The position numbers and the translations under genes were made by a program. Source: Alphaproteobacteria bacterium (GTDB lineage Bacteria; Pseudomonadota; Alphaproteobacteria; Caulobacterales; Maricaulaceae). From it: DNA of 64,000 nt. Within the stretch, counting starts at the first letter, position 1. Every line of letters starts with the position of its first letter. The notes beneath the pieces were generated by a model that worked only from the letters and a program-made list of their open reading frames with translations, did not search any database and was not told the origin of the DNA. Shown here piece by piece: positions 47,501 to 57,002 of the stretch. The DNA is taken from contig JANSXV010000001.1 in NCBI GenBank assembly GCA_024742735.1, positions 124,001 to 188,000 of the forward strand, in the 5' to 3' direction.

Positions 47501-48329
47501 TCCGGATCGAGCGCGGCGGCGCCCGCCCGGCGATCCGGTCTTTTTGCGCCGGACGGCCTCCGCCCTGATCCTGGGTCCGGTCTCCCTGGGACTCGTGGTC
47601 GCCGGCGGCCATGCCTTTGCGATCTTCATCGCCGCGTTCGCCGCCGCCATGGCCTGGGAATGGGTGCGCATGTCCGACAAGGCCGCTCCGCCGCGCGCGT
47701 TCGCCACAGCGACCGGTACGGCGGTGGGCGCTGCACTCCTTTCGGCCCAGGACGCCTATGGCTGGACCGTGTTCTGGATCCTCGCCGGAGCCGTCGGCGC
47801 CATGGCCGATCGCTGGCCTCGCGGGCGCGCCTGGGAGGCGTTCGCCGGAGTCGCCTACGTCTCCGGGACCGTAGCCGTGCTGGTGAGCCTGCGCAGCGGG
47901 GAGCATGGCGGGCTGCAGGCGGTGATCTTCCTGCTGGCCGTGGTCTGGGCTGCGGACATTTTCGCCTATCTCGCCGGCTCCTGGATCGGCGGGCCCAAGC
48001 TTCTGCCGGCGGCAAGCCCGAACAAGACCTGGGCGGGTCTGATCGCCGGCCTCGCATTCGGGGTCGGGGCGGGTCTGTCGCTGGCCGACTGGGTTGGCGT
48101 CACGGCGACGCAGGCCGTTTTCGTGGCCGCGCCGACGGCGGTGGCGGCGGTGCTGGGCGATCTTCTGATGTCTCTGGCCAAGCGGCGCTTCGGCGTGAAA
48201 GATGCCGGTTCGCTCATTCCCGGTCATGGCGGCGTGCTGGACCGGGTGGATGCATTGATGCTGGCCACGCTGCTCGCCGGCGCCTGGGCGCTGATCGGGC
48301 CGGGCGGCTGGCCGGGAGGAGGATCATGA
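47481..48329 (+). CDS. cdsA: Phosphatidate cytidylyltransferase
   Basis: A 282-residue polytopic membrane enzyme making CDP-diacylglycerol for phospholipids. The start MARSSPDPDRARRRPPGD lies inside the uppS 3' end with GGGAG upstream; the longer ORF is not real. About seven hydrophobic helices follow. The CDP-diglyceride signature is near the C-terminus: SLAKRRFGVKDAGSLIPGHG then GVLDRVDALMLA, with the expected Lys-Asp, His-Gly-Gly and Asp-Arg-x-Asp. ATGA overlap with dxr. Confidence 0.95.
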   Translation: MARSSPDPDRARRRPPGDPVFLRRTASALILGPVSLGLVVAGGHAFAIFIAAFAAAMAWEWVRMSDKAAPPRAFATATGTAVGAALLSAQDAYGWTVFWILAGAVGAMADRWPRGRAWEAFAGVAYVSGTVAVLVSLRSGEHGGLQAVIFLLAVVWAADIFAYLAGSWIGGPKLLPAASPNKTWAGLIAGLAFGVGAGLSLADWVGVTATQAVFVAAPTAVAAVLGDLLMSLAKRRFGVKDAGSLIPGHGGVLDRVDALMLATLLAGAWALIGPGGWPGGGS

Positions 48330-49522
48330 CCGCGCGCACCGTCACGCTGCTCGGCGCCACAGGCTCGGTCGGACGGTCCACGCTGGACCTGATCGGTTCG
48401 GCGCCGGAGGGCGCATTCGATGTGGTGGCCATGACCGCCAACGGCAATGTCGAAGGTCTCGCCGAGGCCGCCCGCCGTTTCCGTCCGAAATTCTGCGCCG
48501 TCGCCGATGAAGAGGCGGGCCCTGCGCTGAAATCAGCGCTGGACGGGACCGGGATCGCCTGCGGGGCGGGCGAGGGCGCCGTGCTGGATGCGGCCGCGAT
48601 GGATGCAGGCTGGGTCATGGCGGCGATTGTCGGCGCGGCCGGGCTGAAGCCGACGCTCGAAGCGGTGCGACGCGGCGCCCAGGTCGCCTTCGCCAACAAG
48701 GAAGCGCTCGTGTGCGCCGGCCCGCTCTTCATGGATGCGGCGCGCCGGTCCGGCGCCGCCCTCTTGCCGGTGGATTCAGAACATAACGCCATCTTCCAGG
48801 CCTTCGATGAGGCGCGCCGGGACGGCATCCGCAGGATCATCCTGACCGCGTCCGGCGGCCCGTTCCGCACAGCCAGTCTGGAGGAGATGGCGTCCATGAC
48901 GCCCGCTCAGGCGGTGGCCCACCCGACCTGGTCCATGGGCGCAAAGATATCGGTCGACAGCGCGACCATGATGAACAAGGGGCTCGAGATCATCGAGGCG
49001 TGCCACCTGTTCGATCTGCCGGAAGACCGCATCGACGTGCTGGTCCATCCCGAATCCATCGTCCATGGCCTGGTGGAGTACGCCGATGGCGGCCTGCTCG
49101 CCCAGATGGGCGCGCCGGACATGCGCACGCCCATCGCCCATGCGCTGGCCTTCCCCGACCGCATGGAGACCTGTGTGGAGCGCCTGGACCTGGCGCGGCT
49201 TGGCACGCTGAGTTTCTTCGAGCCTGATCCGCGCAATTTCCCGGCGCTGGATCTGGCCCGCGCAGCCTTCCGCGCCGGCGGCTGCGCGCCAGCGGTCCTC
49301 AATGCGGCCAATGAGATTGCGGTGGACGCCTTTCTGAATGGTAAGATTGGGTTTCTTGACATCGCCGCAGCGGTTTCTGACGCTCTGGGCGAAGCGGAGC
49401 GATCGGGTTACAGCCAGATCGCGCCGACCGATTTCGAAGCGGTCTACGCCGCCGACGCAGAAGGCCGCCGTTTGGCCAGCGTCGCCGTAGCCGCGCGTGG
49501 CGAGCAACGCATTCAGGCCTGA
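48326..49522 (+). CDS. dxr: 1-deoxy-D-xylulose 5-phosphate reductoisomerase
   Basis: Second enzyme of the MEP pathway, NADPH-dependent, the fosmidomycin target. The 398-residue product begins MTARTVTLLGATGSVGRSTL. ANKEALVCAG, LLPVDSEHNAIFQ, LTASGGPFRT, HPTWSMGAKISVDSATMMNK and HPESIVHGLVEYADG are all in place, covering the metal and substrate loops. The start overlaps the cdsA stop (ATGA) after a GGAGGAGG site. The ORF-track start belongs to an antisense-like extension in cdsA. Confidence 0.98.
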   Translation: MTARTVTLLGATGSVGRSTLDLIGSAPEGAFDVVAMTANGNVEGLAEAARRFRPKFCAVADEEAGPALKSALDGTGIACGAGEGAVLDAAAMDAGWVMAAIVGAAGLKPTLEAVRRGAQVAFANKEALVCAGPLFMDAARRSGAALLPVDSEHNAIFQAFDEARRDGIRRIILTASGGPFRTASLEEMASMTPAQAVAHPTWSMGAKISVDSATMMNKGLEIIEACHLFDLPEDRIDVLVHPESIVHGLVEYADGGLLAQMGAPDMRTPIAHALAFPDRMETCVERLDLARLGTLSFFEPDPRNFPALDLARAAFRAGGCAPAVLNAANEIAVDAFLNGKIGFLDIAAAVSDALGEAERSGYSQIAPTDFEAVYAADAEGRRLASVAVAARGEQRIQA

Positions 49523-49548
49523 GCGTCCTGCGATAAAGCGGAGACTTG

Positions 49549-50757
49549 ATGATCGACCTTCTCGGTTCCGGCCTTCTGTCCGTGGCCGCCTTCCTGGCGG
49601 TCATCTCGTTCGTGGTGGTGATCCACGAACTCGGTCACTACTGGGCCGGGCGGGTCTTCGGGGTCCATGCCGAGGCCTTCTCCATCGGATTCGGATCGAC
49701 GCTGGTGAGCTGGACCGACCGTCTTGGCACCCAGTGGCGCATCTCTGCGCTGCCGCTGGGCGGCTTTGTCCGGTTCCGGGGCGACGAGAATGCGGCCAGC
49801 GCTCCGGACCGCGAGACCCTGGCCCGCCTGCGTGAGGAGCGCACCGACGCCGACACCGTGCTGCATTTCAAGCCGGTCTGGCAGCGCGCCATCATCGTGG
49901 CGGCCGGACCTGTTGCGAATTTCATCCTGGCGGCGGTGCTGTTCGCCGTTATCGGTCTGGCGCGTGGCGAGGTGACGGTGCAGCCGCTGATCGGCGTCGT
50001 ACAGGCCGGCGAGCCGGCGGCGGAGGCGGGGTTCCAGCCTGGCGACGAAATCCTGACGATGGACGGCCGCCGCGTCGACAGCTTCCTGGACGTGATGCAG
50101 CACGTCGGTGTCCGCGCCGGCGTGCCGGTGGACTTCACCGTCAGCCGCAATGGCGAAACGGTGGCGCTGACGGCGACGCCCGCGCGGCGCATGCGGGAGG
50201 ATGGTCTGGGCGGCGAACGGGCGCTTGGTTTCCTGGGGATCGGGCTCTCACGTGAAGCTGAACGCACCCGGGTATGCTGCAATCTGGTGCAGGCGCCCAT
50301 CCACGGCGTTGAACGCACGTTCGAGATCGCCGGAACGATCGCCAGCTATATGGCCCGTCTTGTCACCGGCCGGGCCTCTCTGGAGCATGTGAACGGACCG
50401 CTGGGGATCGCCACGACCGCTGGTCAGGTGGCCAATGCTGCGGCGTCGGGCGGTGCGGCGTCTGCAGGTGCGGCGGGAGAAGGCCCGACCGCGCTGGAAC
50501 GGGCCGGACGCGTCGCGATCTCGCTTCTGGCCTTCTCCGCGCTGCTGTCGGTGGCGCTGGGACTCATGAATCTCCTGCCCATCCCGGTACTCGACGGCGG
50601 CCACCTCGTGTATTACGCCTACGAGGCTGTTACGCAGCACCCGCCGAGCGCGGCGCTGCAAGATGCCGCGTTCAGGGTGGGTTTCATGCTCCTGATAGGA
50701 GTTATGATCGTGGCCACCTGGAATGATTTGAGTTATCTGCGCGCTCTGTTCTCTTGA
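49549..50757 (+). CDS. rseP: RIP zinc metalloprotease RseP (site-2 protease)
   Basis: A 402-residue intramembrane protease that cleaves anti-sigma factors and remnant signal peptides. The ATG at 49549 with GGAG upstream is chosen over the TTG three bases before. The active-site helix is FVVVIHELGHYWAGRVFGVH, a PDZ domain (~125-205) includes IGVVQAGEPAAEAGFQPGDEIL, and the second zinc-ligand region is LMNLLPIPVLDGGHLVYYAYE. Four transmembrane helices are predicted. It sits between dxr and bamA, the standard order. Confidence 0.96.
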   Translation: MIDLLGSGLLSVAAFLAVISFVVVIHELGHYWAGRVFGVHAEAFSIGFGSTLVSWTDRLGTQWRISALPLGGFVRFRGDENAASAPDRETLARLREERTDADTVLHFKPVWQRAIIVAAGPVANFILAAVLFAVIGLARGEVTVQPLIGVVQAGEPAAEAGFQPGDEILTMDGRRVDSFLDVMQHVGVRAGVPVDFTVSRNGETVALTATPARRMREDGLGGERALGFLGIGLSREAERTRVCCNLVQAPIHGVERTFEIAGTIASYMARLVTGRASLEHVNGPLGIATTAGQVANAAASGGAASAGAAGEGPTALERAGRVAISLLAFSALLSVALGLMNLLPIPVLDGGHLVYYAYEAVTQHPPSAALQDAAFRVGFMLLIGVMIVATWNDLSYLRALFS

Positions 50758-50778
50758 GTACGGCGTGCGCGACGAGGA

Positions 50779-53223
50779 ATGAGAGCGTTGATGAAGGCGA
50801 TCATCCAGGGCCTTGCGGCCATCCTGGCAGGGCTGGCCGTGACCTGCATCAGCCAGGCGGCGGCGCAAGACGCGCCGGCCGAACCTGAAGCGGTCGTTGA
50901 AGGCCTTGTGGAGCAGGACGGCGCTGCGCCGCAGGCCGTTGCTCCACGCCAGCAGGCCATCCAGCCGGTCCTGCGCATCCAGGTGGAAGGCAATCAGCGC
51001 GTGGAGGCGGACACGATCCTCTCCTATCTGCTGGTGCGCCCAGGCGAGATTCCCGATCCGCGTCTCATCAACCTGTCGATCCAGACGCTTTACGGCACGA
51101 ACCTGTTCTCCGACGTCCGCATCGCCATCGACGGACCGGCCATGGTCGTGTTCGTCGAGGAGAACGCGATCGTGAACCGCGTGATTCTCGAGGGAAACCG
51201 CGCGATCGCCGATGACAAGATCACTGAAGAGATCGAGCTGCAGCCGCGCGCGATCTTCACGCGCGCCCGGGTGCAGTCCGATGTGCAGCGCATCCTGCAG
51301 GTCTACCGCCAGTCGGGACGCTTCGCCGCTCAGATCACGCCGAAGATCGTGGAGCTGCCCCAGAACCGTGTCGATCTGGTGTTTGAAATCTCCGAAGGCC
51401 CGGTCACCGGCGTGCGCCGGATCGCCTTTCTGGGCAATGAGACCTATTCCGACCGCGAGCTTCGCGGCGAGATCGTGACCACCGAGGCGCGGTGGTGGCG
51501 CTTCTTCTCCTCGAACGACAATTACGACCCCGACCGGATCGAGTATGACCGCGAGCAGCTGCGCACATTCTACAACGACCGCGGCTATGCCGACTTCCGC
51601 GTGAATTCCGTTGTCGCGGAACTGACGCCGGACCAGTCCGCCTTCTATGTGACGTTCAACATGGAAGAAGGCCGCCGCTATCAGTTCGGCGAGATCACGG
51701 TCGAGACGGCGATCGAAGACCTGAACACCGATTTTCTCGCAGCCGGGCTGCCGACCCAGGAAGGCCAGCTCTATGTGGGCAGCCTGATCGAGGAATCCGT
51801 GGATCAGCTGACCTTCGCGGCAGGCGCCGCCGGGTACGCCTTCGTCGACGTCAACCCACGGGTCTCGGTCAATCGTGAAGACCAGACGGTCGACATCAAC
51901 TTCGTCATCAACGAAAGCCCGCGCGTCTATATCGAGCGCATCGACATCATCGGGAACACGCGCACGCTGGACCGCGTTATCCGGCGTGAGCTGGACATTG
52001 TTGAAGGCGACGCTTTCAACCAGGTGCTCCTGAATATCTCGGAATCCCGTGTGAATCGTCTGGGCTTCTTTGAAGAGGTGAGCGTCGAACCGATCCAGGG
52101 CTCAAGGCCGGATCGCGCCCAGGTCCAGGTCCAGGTGACCGAGCAGCCGACCGGCGAACTTGCCTTCGGGGCCGGCTTCTCGTCGACCGACGCCTTCCTG
52201 ATCGACTTCTCCATCTCCGAGCGGAACCTGCGCGGGCGCGGACAGTTCCTGCGCTTCCGCGTGTCGGCCAGTTCGCGCCGTCAGCAGGTGGATATCCGGT
52301 TCACCGAGCCGCGCTTTCTGGACCGCAACCTGGCCGCCGGCTTCGACCTGTTCCAGGTGCGCTCCGACTTCTCCAGAGAGGCCTCGTTCGAGACTGAGTC
52401 GACCGGTTTCTCGCTGCGCGCCGGCTTCCCGCTGACCCGCGCCGTTCAGGCGGGCGTCAGCTACACGCTGCGCAGCGACGAAGTGCGCGCCTTCCAAGGA
52501 TCCACGGCATCCATTGAGCGCGCCGCCGGATCCCGCGTCACGTCTTTGTTCGGATATTCATTGAGCTGGAACCGTCTGGACAACCCGGTCGAGCCTCGCA
52601 ACGGCTTCCGTGTGGCCTTCAATCAAGATTTCGCCGGATTTGGGGGCGATGTTCGCTATGTCCGGTCTGAGCTGCAGGCCGGCATCTATCGGAATGTATT
52701 CCGCAGCGACGTGGTGTTCAGTGTGACGGGTGAAACCGGGTATCTGTTTTCCTGGGGGGGTGACACCGCCCGGATCAACGACCGCTTCTTCAAGGGCGGA
52801 AACTCGTTCCGGGGCTTTGAGACCGCCGGTATCGGTCCTCGCGTCGTCCAGAGGCGCGCGACCACGGAGGACAATGATGATCCGTTCGTGTCGGGTGATG
52901 CGCTGGGCGGCAACTTCTACGCCATCGGTGCGGCTGAGCTGACGTTCCCGCTGGGACTGCCGGAGCAATACGGCATCCGCGGCAGTCTCTTCACCGAAGT
53001 CGGGACGCTCGGATTGCTGCCTGATGAAGATCAGATACCCGATGACGGCTCCGCGGACGCCGTTTACACCGTCGATGAACTGGCGCCTCGCGCGTCTGCG
53101 GGCCTCAGCGTGTTCTGGGATTCGCCTTTCGGTCCGGTCCGTTTCGACTTCGCGCATGCCTTCGTGAAGGAAGATTATGACCGCGGCCGCTTCTTCCGCT
53201 TCAGTACGAGAACAGGGTTCTAA
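50779..53223 (+). CDS. bamA: Outer membrane protein assembly factor BamA
   Basis: BamA inserts beta-barrel proteins into the outer membrane. The 814-residue precursor has a signal peptide ending near SQAAAQD, five POTRA repeats (~residues 70-430, starting LRIQVEGNQRVEADTILSYL) and a C-terminal Omp85 barrel ending in FRFSTRTGF, with the aromatic C-terminus recognised by BAM itself. The L6 loop motif is GPV-RFDFAHAF-like SPFGPVRFDFAHAF, and the FKGGNSFRGFETAGIGPR segment holds the conserved VRGF/Y-type element. The start could be 50779 or the ATG at 50791. skp follows within three bases. Confidence 0.96.
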   Translation: MRALMKAIIQGLAAILAGLAVTCISQAAAQDAPAEPEAVVEGLVEQDGAAPQAVAPRQQAIQPVLRIQVEGNQRVEADTILSYLLVRPGEIPDPRLINLSIQTLYGTNLFSDVRIAIDGPAMVVFVEENAIVNRVILEGNRAIADDKITEEIELQPRAIFTRARVQSDVQRILQVYRQSGRFAAQITPKIVELPQNRVDLVFEISEGPVTGVRRIAFLGNETYSDRELRGEIVTTEARWWRFFSSNDNYDPDRIEYDREQLRTFYNDRGYADFRVNSVVAELTPDQSAFYVTFNMEEGRRYQFGEITVETAIEDLNTDFLAAGLPTQEGQLYVGSLIEESVDQLTFAAGAAGYAFVDVNPRVSVNREDQTVDINFVINESPRVYIERIDIIGNTRTLDRVIRRELDIVEGDAFNQVLLNISESRVNRLGFFEEVSVEPIQGSRPDRAQVQVQVTEQPTGELAFGAGFSSTDAFLIDFSISERNLRGRGQFLRFRVSASSRRQQVDIRFTEPRFLDRNLAAGFDLFQVRSDFSREASFETESTGFSLRAGFPLTRAVQAGVSYTLRSDEVRAFQGSTASIERAAGSRVTSLFGYSLSWNRLDNPVEPRNGFRVAFNQDFAGFGGDVRYVRSELQAGIYRNVFRSDVVFSVTGETGYLFSWGGDTARINDRFFKGGNSFRGFETAGIGPRVVQRRATTEDNDDPFVSGDALGGNFYAIGAAELTFPLGLPEQYGIRGSLFTEVGTLGLLPDEDQIPDDGSADAVYTVDELAPRASAGLSVFWDSPFGPVRFDFAHAFVKEDYDRGRFFRFSTRTGF

Positions 53224-53226
53224 CTT

Positions 53227-53841
53227 ATGCAACGCCACTTTATCGCCCGCCTTGGCGCGCCAGTCCGCGCCGTGGCAGCCGCGCTCGCGCTTGCGGTCGG
53301 CTTCGCCGCTCTGGCCCAGGCCCAGCAGGTCCTGGTCATGAGCGAGGAGCGCATCTTGCGCGAAAGCGCTGTCGGCCAGCACATCGCCACCGAGCTTCAG
53401 CGCATCGGACAGGAAATCCAGGCTGAACTCGCCCCGCTGGGTCAGTCCATCCAGCAGGAAAACGAGGCCCTGACCGCCGAGACCTCGGCGTTGTCAGAGG
53501 AAGCCATCCGCCAGCGTCCGGATCTGTTGTCACGCTTGCAGACGCTGCAGCAGGACGCCCAGCAGTTCGAACTGCGCCGTCGTCAGGCCCAGCAGGAAAT
53601 CGTCGCGACCGAACGTGCGGCCATGCAGCCGGTTCTGGAGACGCTTCAGGGCGTCCTGCAGGAAATCGTTCAGGAGCGCGGCGCGGCCGTGCTGCTTGAC
53701 CGGTCTGCTGTGGTCTACGCCGGTGAGAGCATAGACATCACCGCGGCCGCTATCGAGCGACTGAACCAGCGTATCGCCACGACGCCGGTGAACCGCGTCC
53801 GCCTGCCCCAACAGGGTCAGGGCGGGGCCGCCCAGCAGTAA
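53227..53841 (+). CDS. skp: OmpH/Skp family periplasmic chaperone
   Basis: A 204-residue precursor with a signal peptide (VRAVAAALALAVGFAALAQA). The mature part starts QQVLVMSEERILRESAVGQH, then a long coiled coil (residues ~50-150: AELAPLGQSIQQENEALTAE, RLQTLQQDAQQFELRRRQAQ), then the small base domain (AAVLLDRSAVVYAGESIDIT). Skp trimers hold unfolded outer-membrane proteins on the way to BamA. It starts three bases after bamA and ends 10 bp before lpxD. Confidence 0.9.
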   Translation: MQRHFIARLGAPVRAVAAALALAVGFAALAQAQQVLVMSEERILRESAVGQHIATELQRIGQEIQAELAPLGQSIQQENEALTAETSALSEEAIRQRPDLLSRLQTLQQDAQQFELRRRQAQQEIVATERAAMQPVLETLQGVLQEIVQERGAAVLLDRSAVVYAGESIDITAAAIERLNQRIATTPVNRVRLPQQGQGGAAQQ

Positions 53842-53851
53842 GGCGAACGCC

Positions 53852-54871
53852 ATGGGGGCCGATCCCCGCTTTTTCGAGCGGCTCGGTCCGCTAGGCGTTT
53901 CCGGGCTCGCAGAGCGTATCGGCGCTGTCGTTCAGGGCGACAGCGCCGTTCGCGTCACCGACCCTGTCGAGCCTTCGGCGTCAGGGCCCGGAACCCTGTG
54001 CTTTCTCGCCAAAACGCCGCGCGAACCGTTTGACGCTGAGGGCGGCGTCGTCCTTGCGCCGTCGCAAGAGGCGGCGGCGCAGGTTCGAGGCGCGGCCGCA
54101 ACCCTGGTCAGCGACAATCCCAAGGCGGCTTTCGCTCGCGCCACCGCGCAGCTGATCGCGCTGCGCCGCCATGAGGGCGGCGCGCTCATCGACAAGACCG
54201 CGCGGATCGCCGAGGACGCCCATATCGCGCCCGGCGCGATCATCGGCGCCGATGCTCAGGTCGGCCCGCGTGCGGAGATCGGCGCGGGAGCGGTCATCGG
54301 CCCAGGCGTCGAGATCGGCGCCGACACCCGTATCGGGGCGCGGGCGGCGATACAGTGCGCGTTGATTGGCGAGCGCTGCGAAATCTATGCCGGCGCCGTT
54401 CTGGGGGAGGCCGGCTTCGGTCTGGCGCCCGATGGCGATGTCCTGATCTCCATTCCCCATATTGGCCGTGTCATTGTCGAGGACGATGTGACGGTCGGCG
54501 CCAATTGCACGGTCGACCGCGGCATGCTGGGCGATACGCGGCTTGGCCGAAGCTGCCGGATCGATAATCTCTGCCACATCGCCCATAATGTGCAGGTCGG
54601 ACCGTATGCGGTCATGGCTGCGTTCGCCGGGATTTCGGGGAGCGTCACGGTCGGCGCCGGCGCCCAGTTCGGCGGACGGGTCGGCGTCGCCGACCATCTG
54701 GTCATCGGGGACGGGGCGCGTCTGGCCGCTGATGCGGCCGTCATGCGCGGCGTTCCTGCAGGAGAAACCTGGGCCGGCTCACCGGCTCAGCCGATCCAGC
54801 GCTTCATGAGAGAAACCGCGTGGCTGCGCCAGGCGGCGGGTAAACGCAAACGGGACAAGGGGGGCAAATGA
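53852..54871 (+). CDS. lpxD: UDP-3-O-(3-hydroxyacyl)glucosamine N-acyltransferase
   Basis: Third acylation step of lipid A synthesis. The 339-residue protein has an N-terminal uridine-binding domain (VTDPVEPSASGPGTLCFLAK) and a left-handed beta-helix of hexapeptide repeats (~110-320). The catalytic His is in NLCHIAHNVQVGPYAVMAAF, and GERCEIYAGAVLGEAGFGLA is typical of LpxD. Ends with a basic helix. Four-base overlap with fabZ. Confidence 0.96.
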   Translation: MGADPRFFERLGPLGVSGLAERIGAVVQGDSAVRVTDPVEPSASGPGTLCFLAKTPREPFDAEGGVVLAPSQEAAAQVRGAAATLVSDNPKAAFARATAQLIALRRHEGGALIDKTARIAEDAHIAPGAIIGADAQVGPRAEIGAGAVIGPGVEIGADTRIGARAAIQCALIGERCEIYAGAVLGEAGFGLAPDGDVLISIPHIGRVIVEDDVTVGANCTVDRGMLGDTRLGRSCRIDNLCHIAHNVQVGPYAVMAAFAGISGSVTVGAGAQFGGRVGVADHLVIGDGARLAADAAVMRGVPAGETWAGSPAQPIQRFMRETAWLRQAAGKRKRDKGGK

Positions 54872-55344
54872 GCCAGGATCAGGCCGCCAGCGGACAGTTG
54901 ATCGGCCCGGACGAGATTCTTCGTCGTCTGCCGCACCGTTACCCGTTTCTGCTCATTGATCGCGCCGAGAATTTTCTCGAGGGGCAGTCGATTACCGGAA
55001 TCAAATGCGTCGCCGCGTCCGAGCCGCATTTTCCCGGCCATTTCCCCGACAATCCGGTCATGCCCGGCGTACTGATCATCGAAGCGCTTGCTCAGACCGG
55101 CGCTCTGTTGATGTCGAAGACGCTGGATGCTGACATCTCCAACACGCTGATCTTCTTTCTCGGCGTGGACAAGGCGCGCTTTCGCAAGCCGGTCCGTCCG
55201 GGCGACGTGCTGGAGATGCCGGTGCGCATCGTGAAGAACCGGCGCGGCGTCTTCATGTTCGAGGGAGAGGCGCGGGTGAACGGCGTGCGTGTCGCCGACG
55301 CCGCCTTCTCGGCCACTTCCGCTCCACGTGAGCCTGAAGCATGA
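54868..55344 (+). CDS. fabZ: 3-hydroxyacyl-ACP dehydratase FabZ
   Basis: A 158-residue hot-dog-fold dehydratase of type II fatty acid synthesis, competing with LpxA and LpxD for hydroxyacyl-ACP. DEILRRLPHRYPFLLIDRAE opens the domain, and the active-site His and Glu are in EPHFPGHFPDNPVMPGVLII and EALAQTG. FFLGVDKARFRKPVRPGD is the expected second half. Overlaps lpxD and lpxA by four bases each. Confidence 0.97.
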   Translation: MSQDQAASGQLIGPDEILRRLPHRYPFLLIDRAENFLEGQSITGIKCVAASEPHFPGHFPDNPVMPGVLIIEALAQTGALLMSKTLDADISNTLIFFLGVDKARFRKPVRPGDVLEMPVRIVKNRRGVFMFEGEARVNGVRVADAAFSATSAPREPEA

Positions 55345-56135
55345 GCGCGGAGATCCATCCCACCGCCATTATCGAGGACGGCGCGGAGTTGGGTGAGGGC
55401 GTTAAAGTCGGTCCCTACTGTATCATAGGGCCGCAGGCGCGGATCGGGGCGCGCACGCAGCTGCTGTCGCATGTCAGCATAACCGGTCGCACGACGATCG
55501 GTCAGGACTGCATCATCCACCCCTTCGCTGCGCTCGGCTCGCCGGCCCAGGATTTCAAGCACAAGGATGGTGACGAGGTCAGCCTGGAGATCGGAGACCG
55601 CAACGTCCTGCGCGAGCATGTGACCATGCATATGGGCACGAAGGCTTCGCGCGGCGTGACGCGGGTCGGCTCCGGCGGTTTCTTCATGGTCGGAGCGCAC
55701 GTCGCCCATGACTGCGTGGTCGGCGACAATGTCGTCTTCGCCAACAATGTCGCAGTCGGGGGCGGATCGGATGTGGGCGATTTCGTGATCATGGGCGGGC
55801 TTTCCGCGCTTCACCAGCAGTGCAGGATCGGGCGCTACGCCTTCGTCGGCGGCGGCGCGGCAGTCGTCGGCGACGTCATCCCGTTCGGCATGGCGGACAA
55901 TCATGGCTATCTGGCGGGACTCAATCTGGTCGGTCTGAAACGCCGGGGTTTCTCGCGCGAGGTGATCCACGATCTGCGCGCGGCCTATCGGCTGTTGTTC
56001 GCCGAAGAGGGCGCATTCACCGAACGTGTCGAGGACACGGCGCGCATCTTTGAGAGCCGGGACGAAGTCCAGTCCATCATCACCTTCCTGCGCGCGCCCG
56101 CCCGCCGTCCGCTCTGCTTTCCTGCTCCTCGCTAG
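55341..56135 (+). CDS. lpxA: UDP-N-acetylglucosamine O-acyltransferase
   Basis: First step of lipid A synthesis. The 264-residue protein is a left-handed beta-helix (IHPTAIIEDGAELGEGVKVG onward) with the catalytic His in VGAHVAHDCVVGDNVVF and the substrate-specificity region NVLREHVTMHMGT. The C-terminal helical domain starts around GFSREVIHDLRAAYRLLF. ATGA coupling with fabZ, 9-bp gap to lpxI. Confidence 0.97.
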   Translation: MSAEIHPTAIIEDGAELGEGVKVGPYCIIGPQARIGARTQLLSHVSITGRTTIGQDCIIHPFAALGSPAQDFKHKDGDEVSLEIGDRNVLREHVTMHMGTKASRGVTRVGSGGFFMVGAHVAHDCVVGDNVVFANNVAVGGGSDVGDFVIMGGLSALHQQCRIGRYAFVGGGAAVVGDVIPFGMADNHGYLAGLNLVGLKRRGFSREVIHDLRAAYRLLFAEEGAFTERVEDTARIFESRDEVQSIITFLRAPARRPLCFPAPR

Positions 56136-56144
56136 GAGACCGCC

Positions 56145-57002
56145 ATGGCCTGGTCGCGTCTCGGACTGATTGCTGGGGGCGGGGAGCTTCCCGTTCATGT
56201 CGCCGAGGCGGCTCGTCGCGAGGGCCGCCTGGCGTGCGTGATCGCGCTGCAGGGCTTCGCCGAGCCTGAACGCTATGAGGCTCCGGTCAGCGTCGGGCTG
56301 GGCCAGCTTGGAGGCGTGCTCAAAGCCTTGGCGGCCGCTCAGTGCGACGCGGTATGCTTTGCGGGGATCGTGCCCCGGCCGGATTTTTCGAATCTCAAGC
56401 TCGACATGAAGGCTGTGGCGAGCTTCCCGAAGGTGCTGGCGGCAGCCGCGCGGGGCGATGACGCCTTGCTGCGCGCCGTTGTGCGGATCTTCGAGGCTGA
56501 GGGGCTCGCGGTCGTGGGGGCTGATGAGATCGCCTCGCAGCTCACTGTGCGCGAAGGCCTGGTCGGAGCTATCGGTCCAGACGACCAGAGCCGCGCGGAT
56601 GCGCTGAAGGCGCTGCATGTTGCGGGTGTGATCGGGGCGGAGGATATCGGCCAGGGCGCTGTCGTCGCCGATGGGCTGGTCCTTGCTGTGGAGGCTCAGG
56701 AGGGCACTGACGCCATGCTCTCAAGGGTCGCGTCGCTGCCTCAGGCCGTTCGCGGTCAGAGCCAGGCGCGGCGTGGGGTTCTCGCAAAGCGGCCGAAGCC
56801 CGGTCAGGAACGCCGCGTCGATCTGCCGGTGATCGGCGTCTCTACAATTGAAGGTGCGGCCCGCGCCGGTTTGGCCGGTGTCGCCGCGCCCGCGGGCGGG
56901 GCGCTGATCCTGGGCCGGGAGGCGGTGGCGGCGGCGGCGGACGCCGCCGGCCTGTTCGTGTGGGGTGTCGCGCCCGAACAGATGAGCGTCGGCGATGACT
57001 GA
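56145..57002 (+). CDS. lpxI: UDP-2,3-diacylglucosamine pyrophosphatase LpxI
   Basis: The 285-residue alphaproteobacterial alternative to LpxH, hydrolysing UDP-2,3-diacylglucosamine to lipid X. LGLIAGGGELPVHVAEAARRE opens the N-terminal domain, and the catalytic region includes GAIGPDDQSRADALKALHVA, GQGAVVADGLVLAVEAQEGTD and the C-terminal RVDLPVIGVSTIEGAARAG. Formerly DUF1009. It ends 8 bp into lpxB. Confidence 0.94.
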   Translation: MAWSRLGLIAGGGELPVHVAEAARREGRLACVIALQGFAEPERYEAPVSVGLGQLGGVLKALAAAQCDAVCFAGIVPRPDFSNLKLDMKAVASFPKVLAAAARGDDALLRAVVRIFEAEGLAVVGADEIASQLTVREGLVGAIGPDDQSRADALKALHVAGVIGAEDIGQGAVVADGLVLAVEAQEGTDAMLSRVASLPQAVRGQSQARRGVLAKRPKPGQERRVDLPVIGVSTIEGAARAGLAGVAAPAGGALILGREAVAAAADAAGLFVWGVAPEQMSVGDD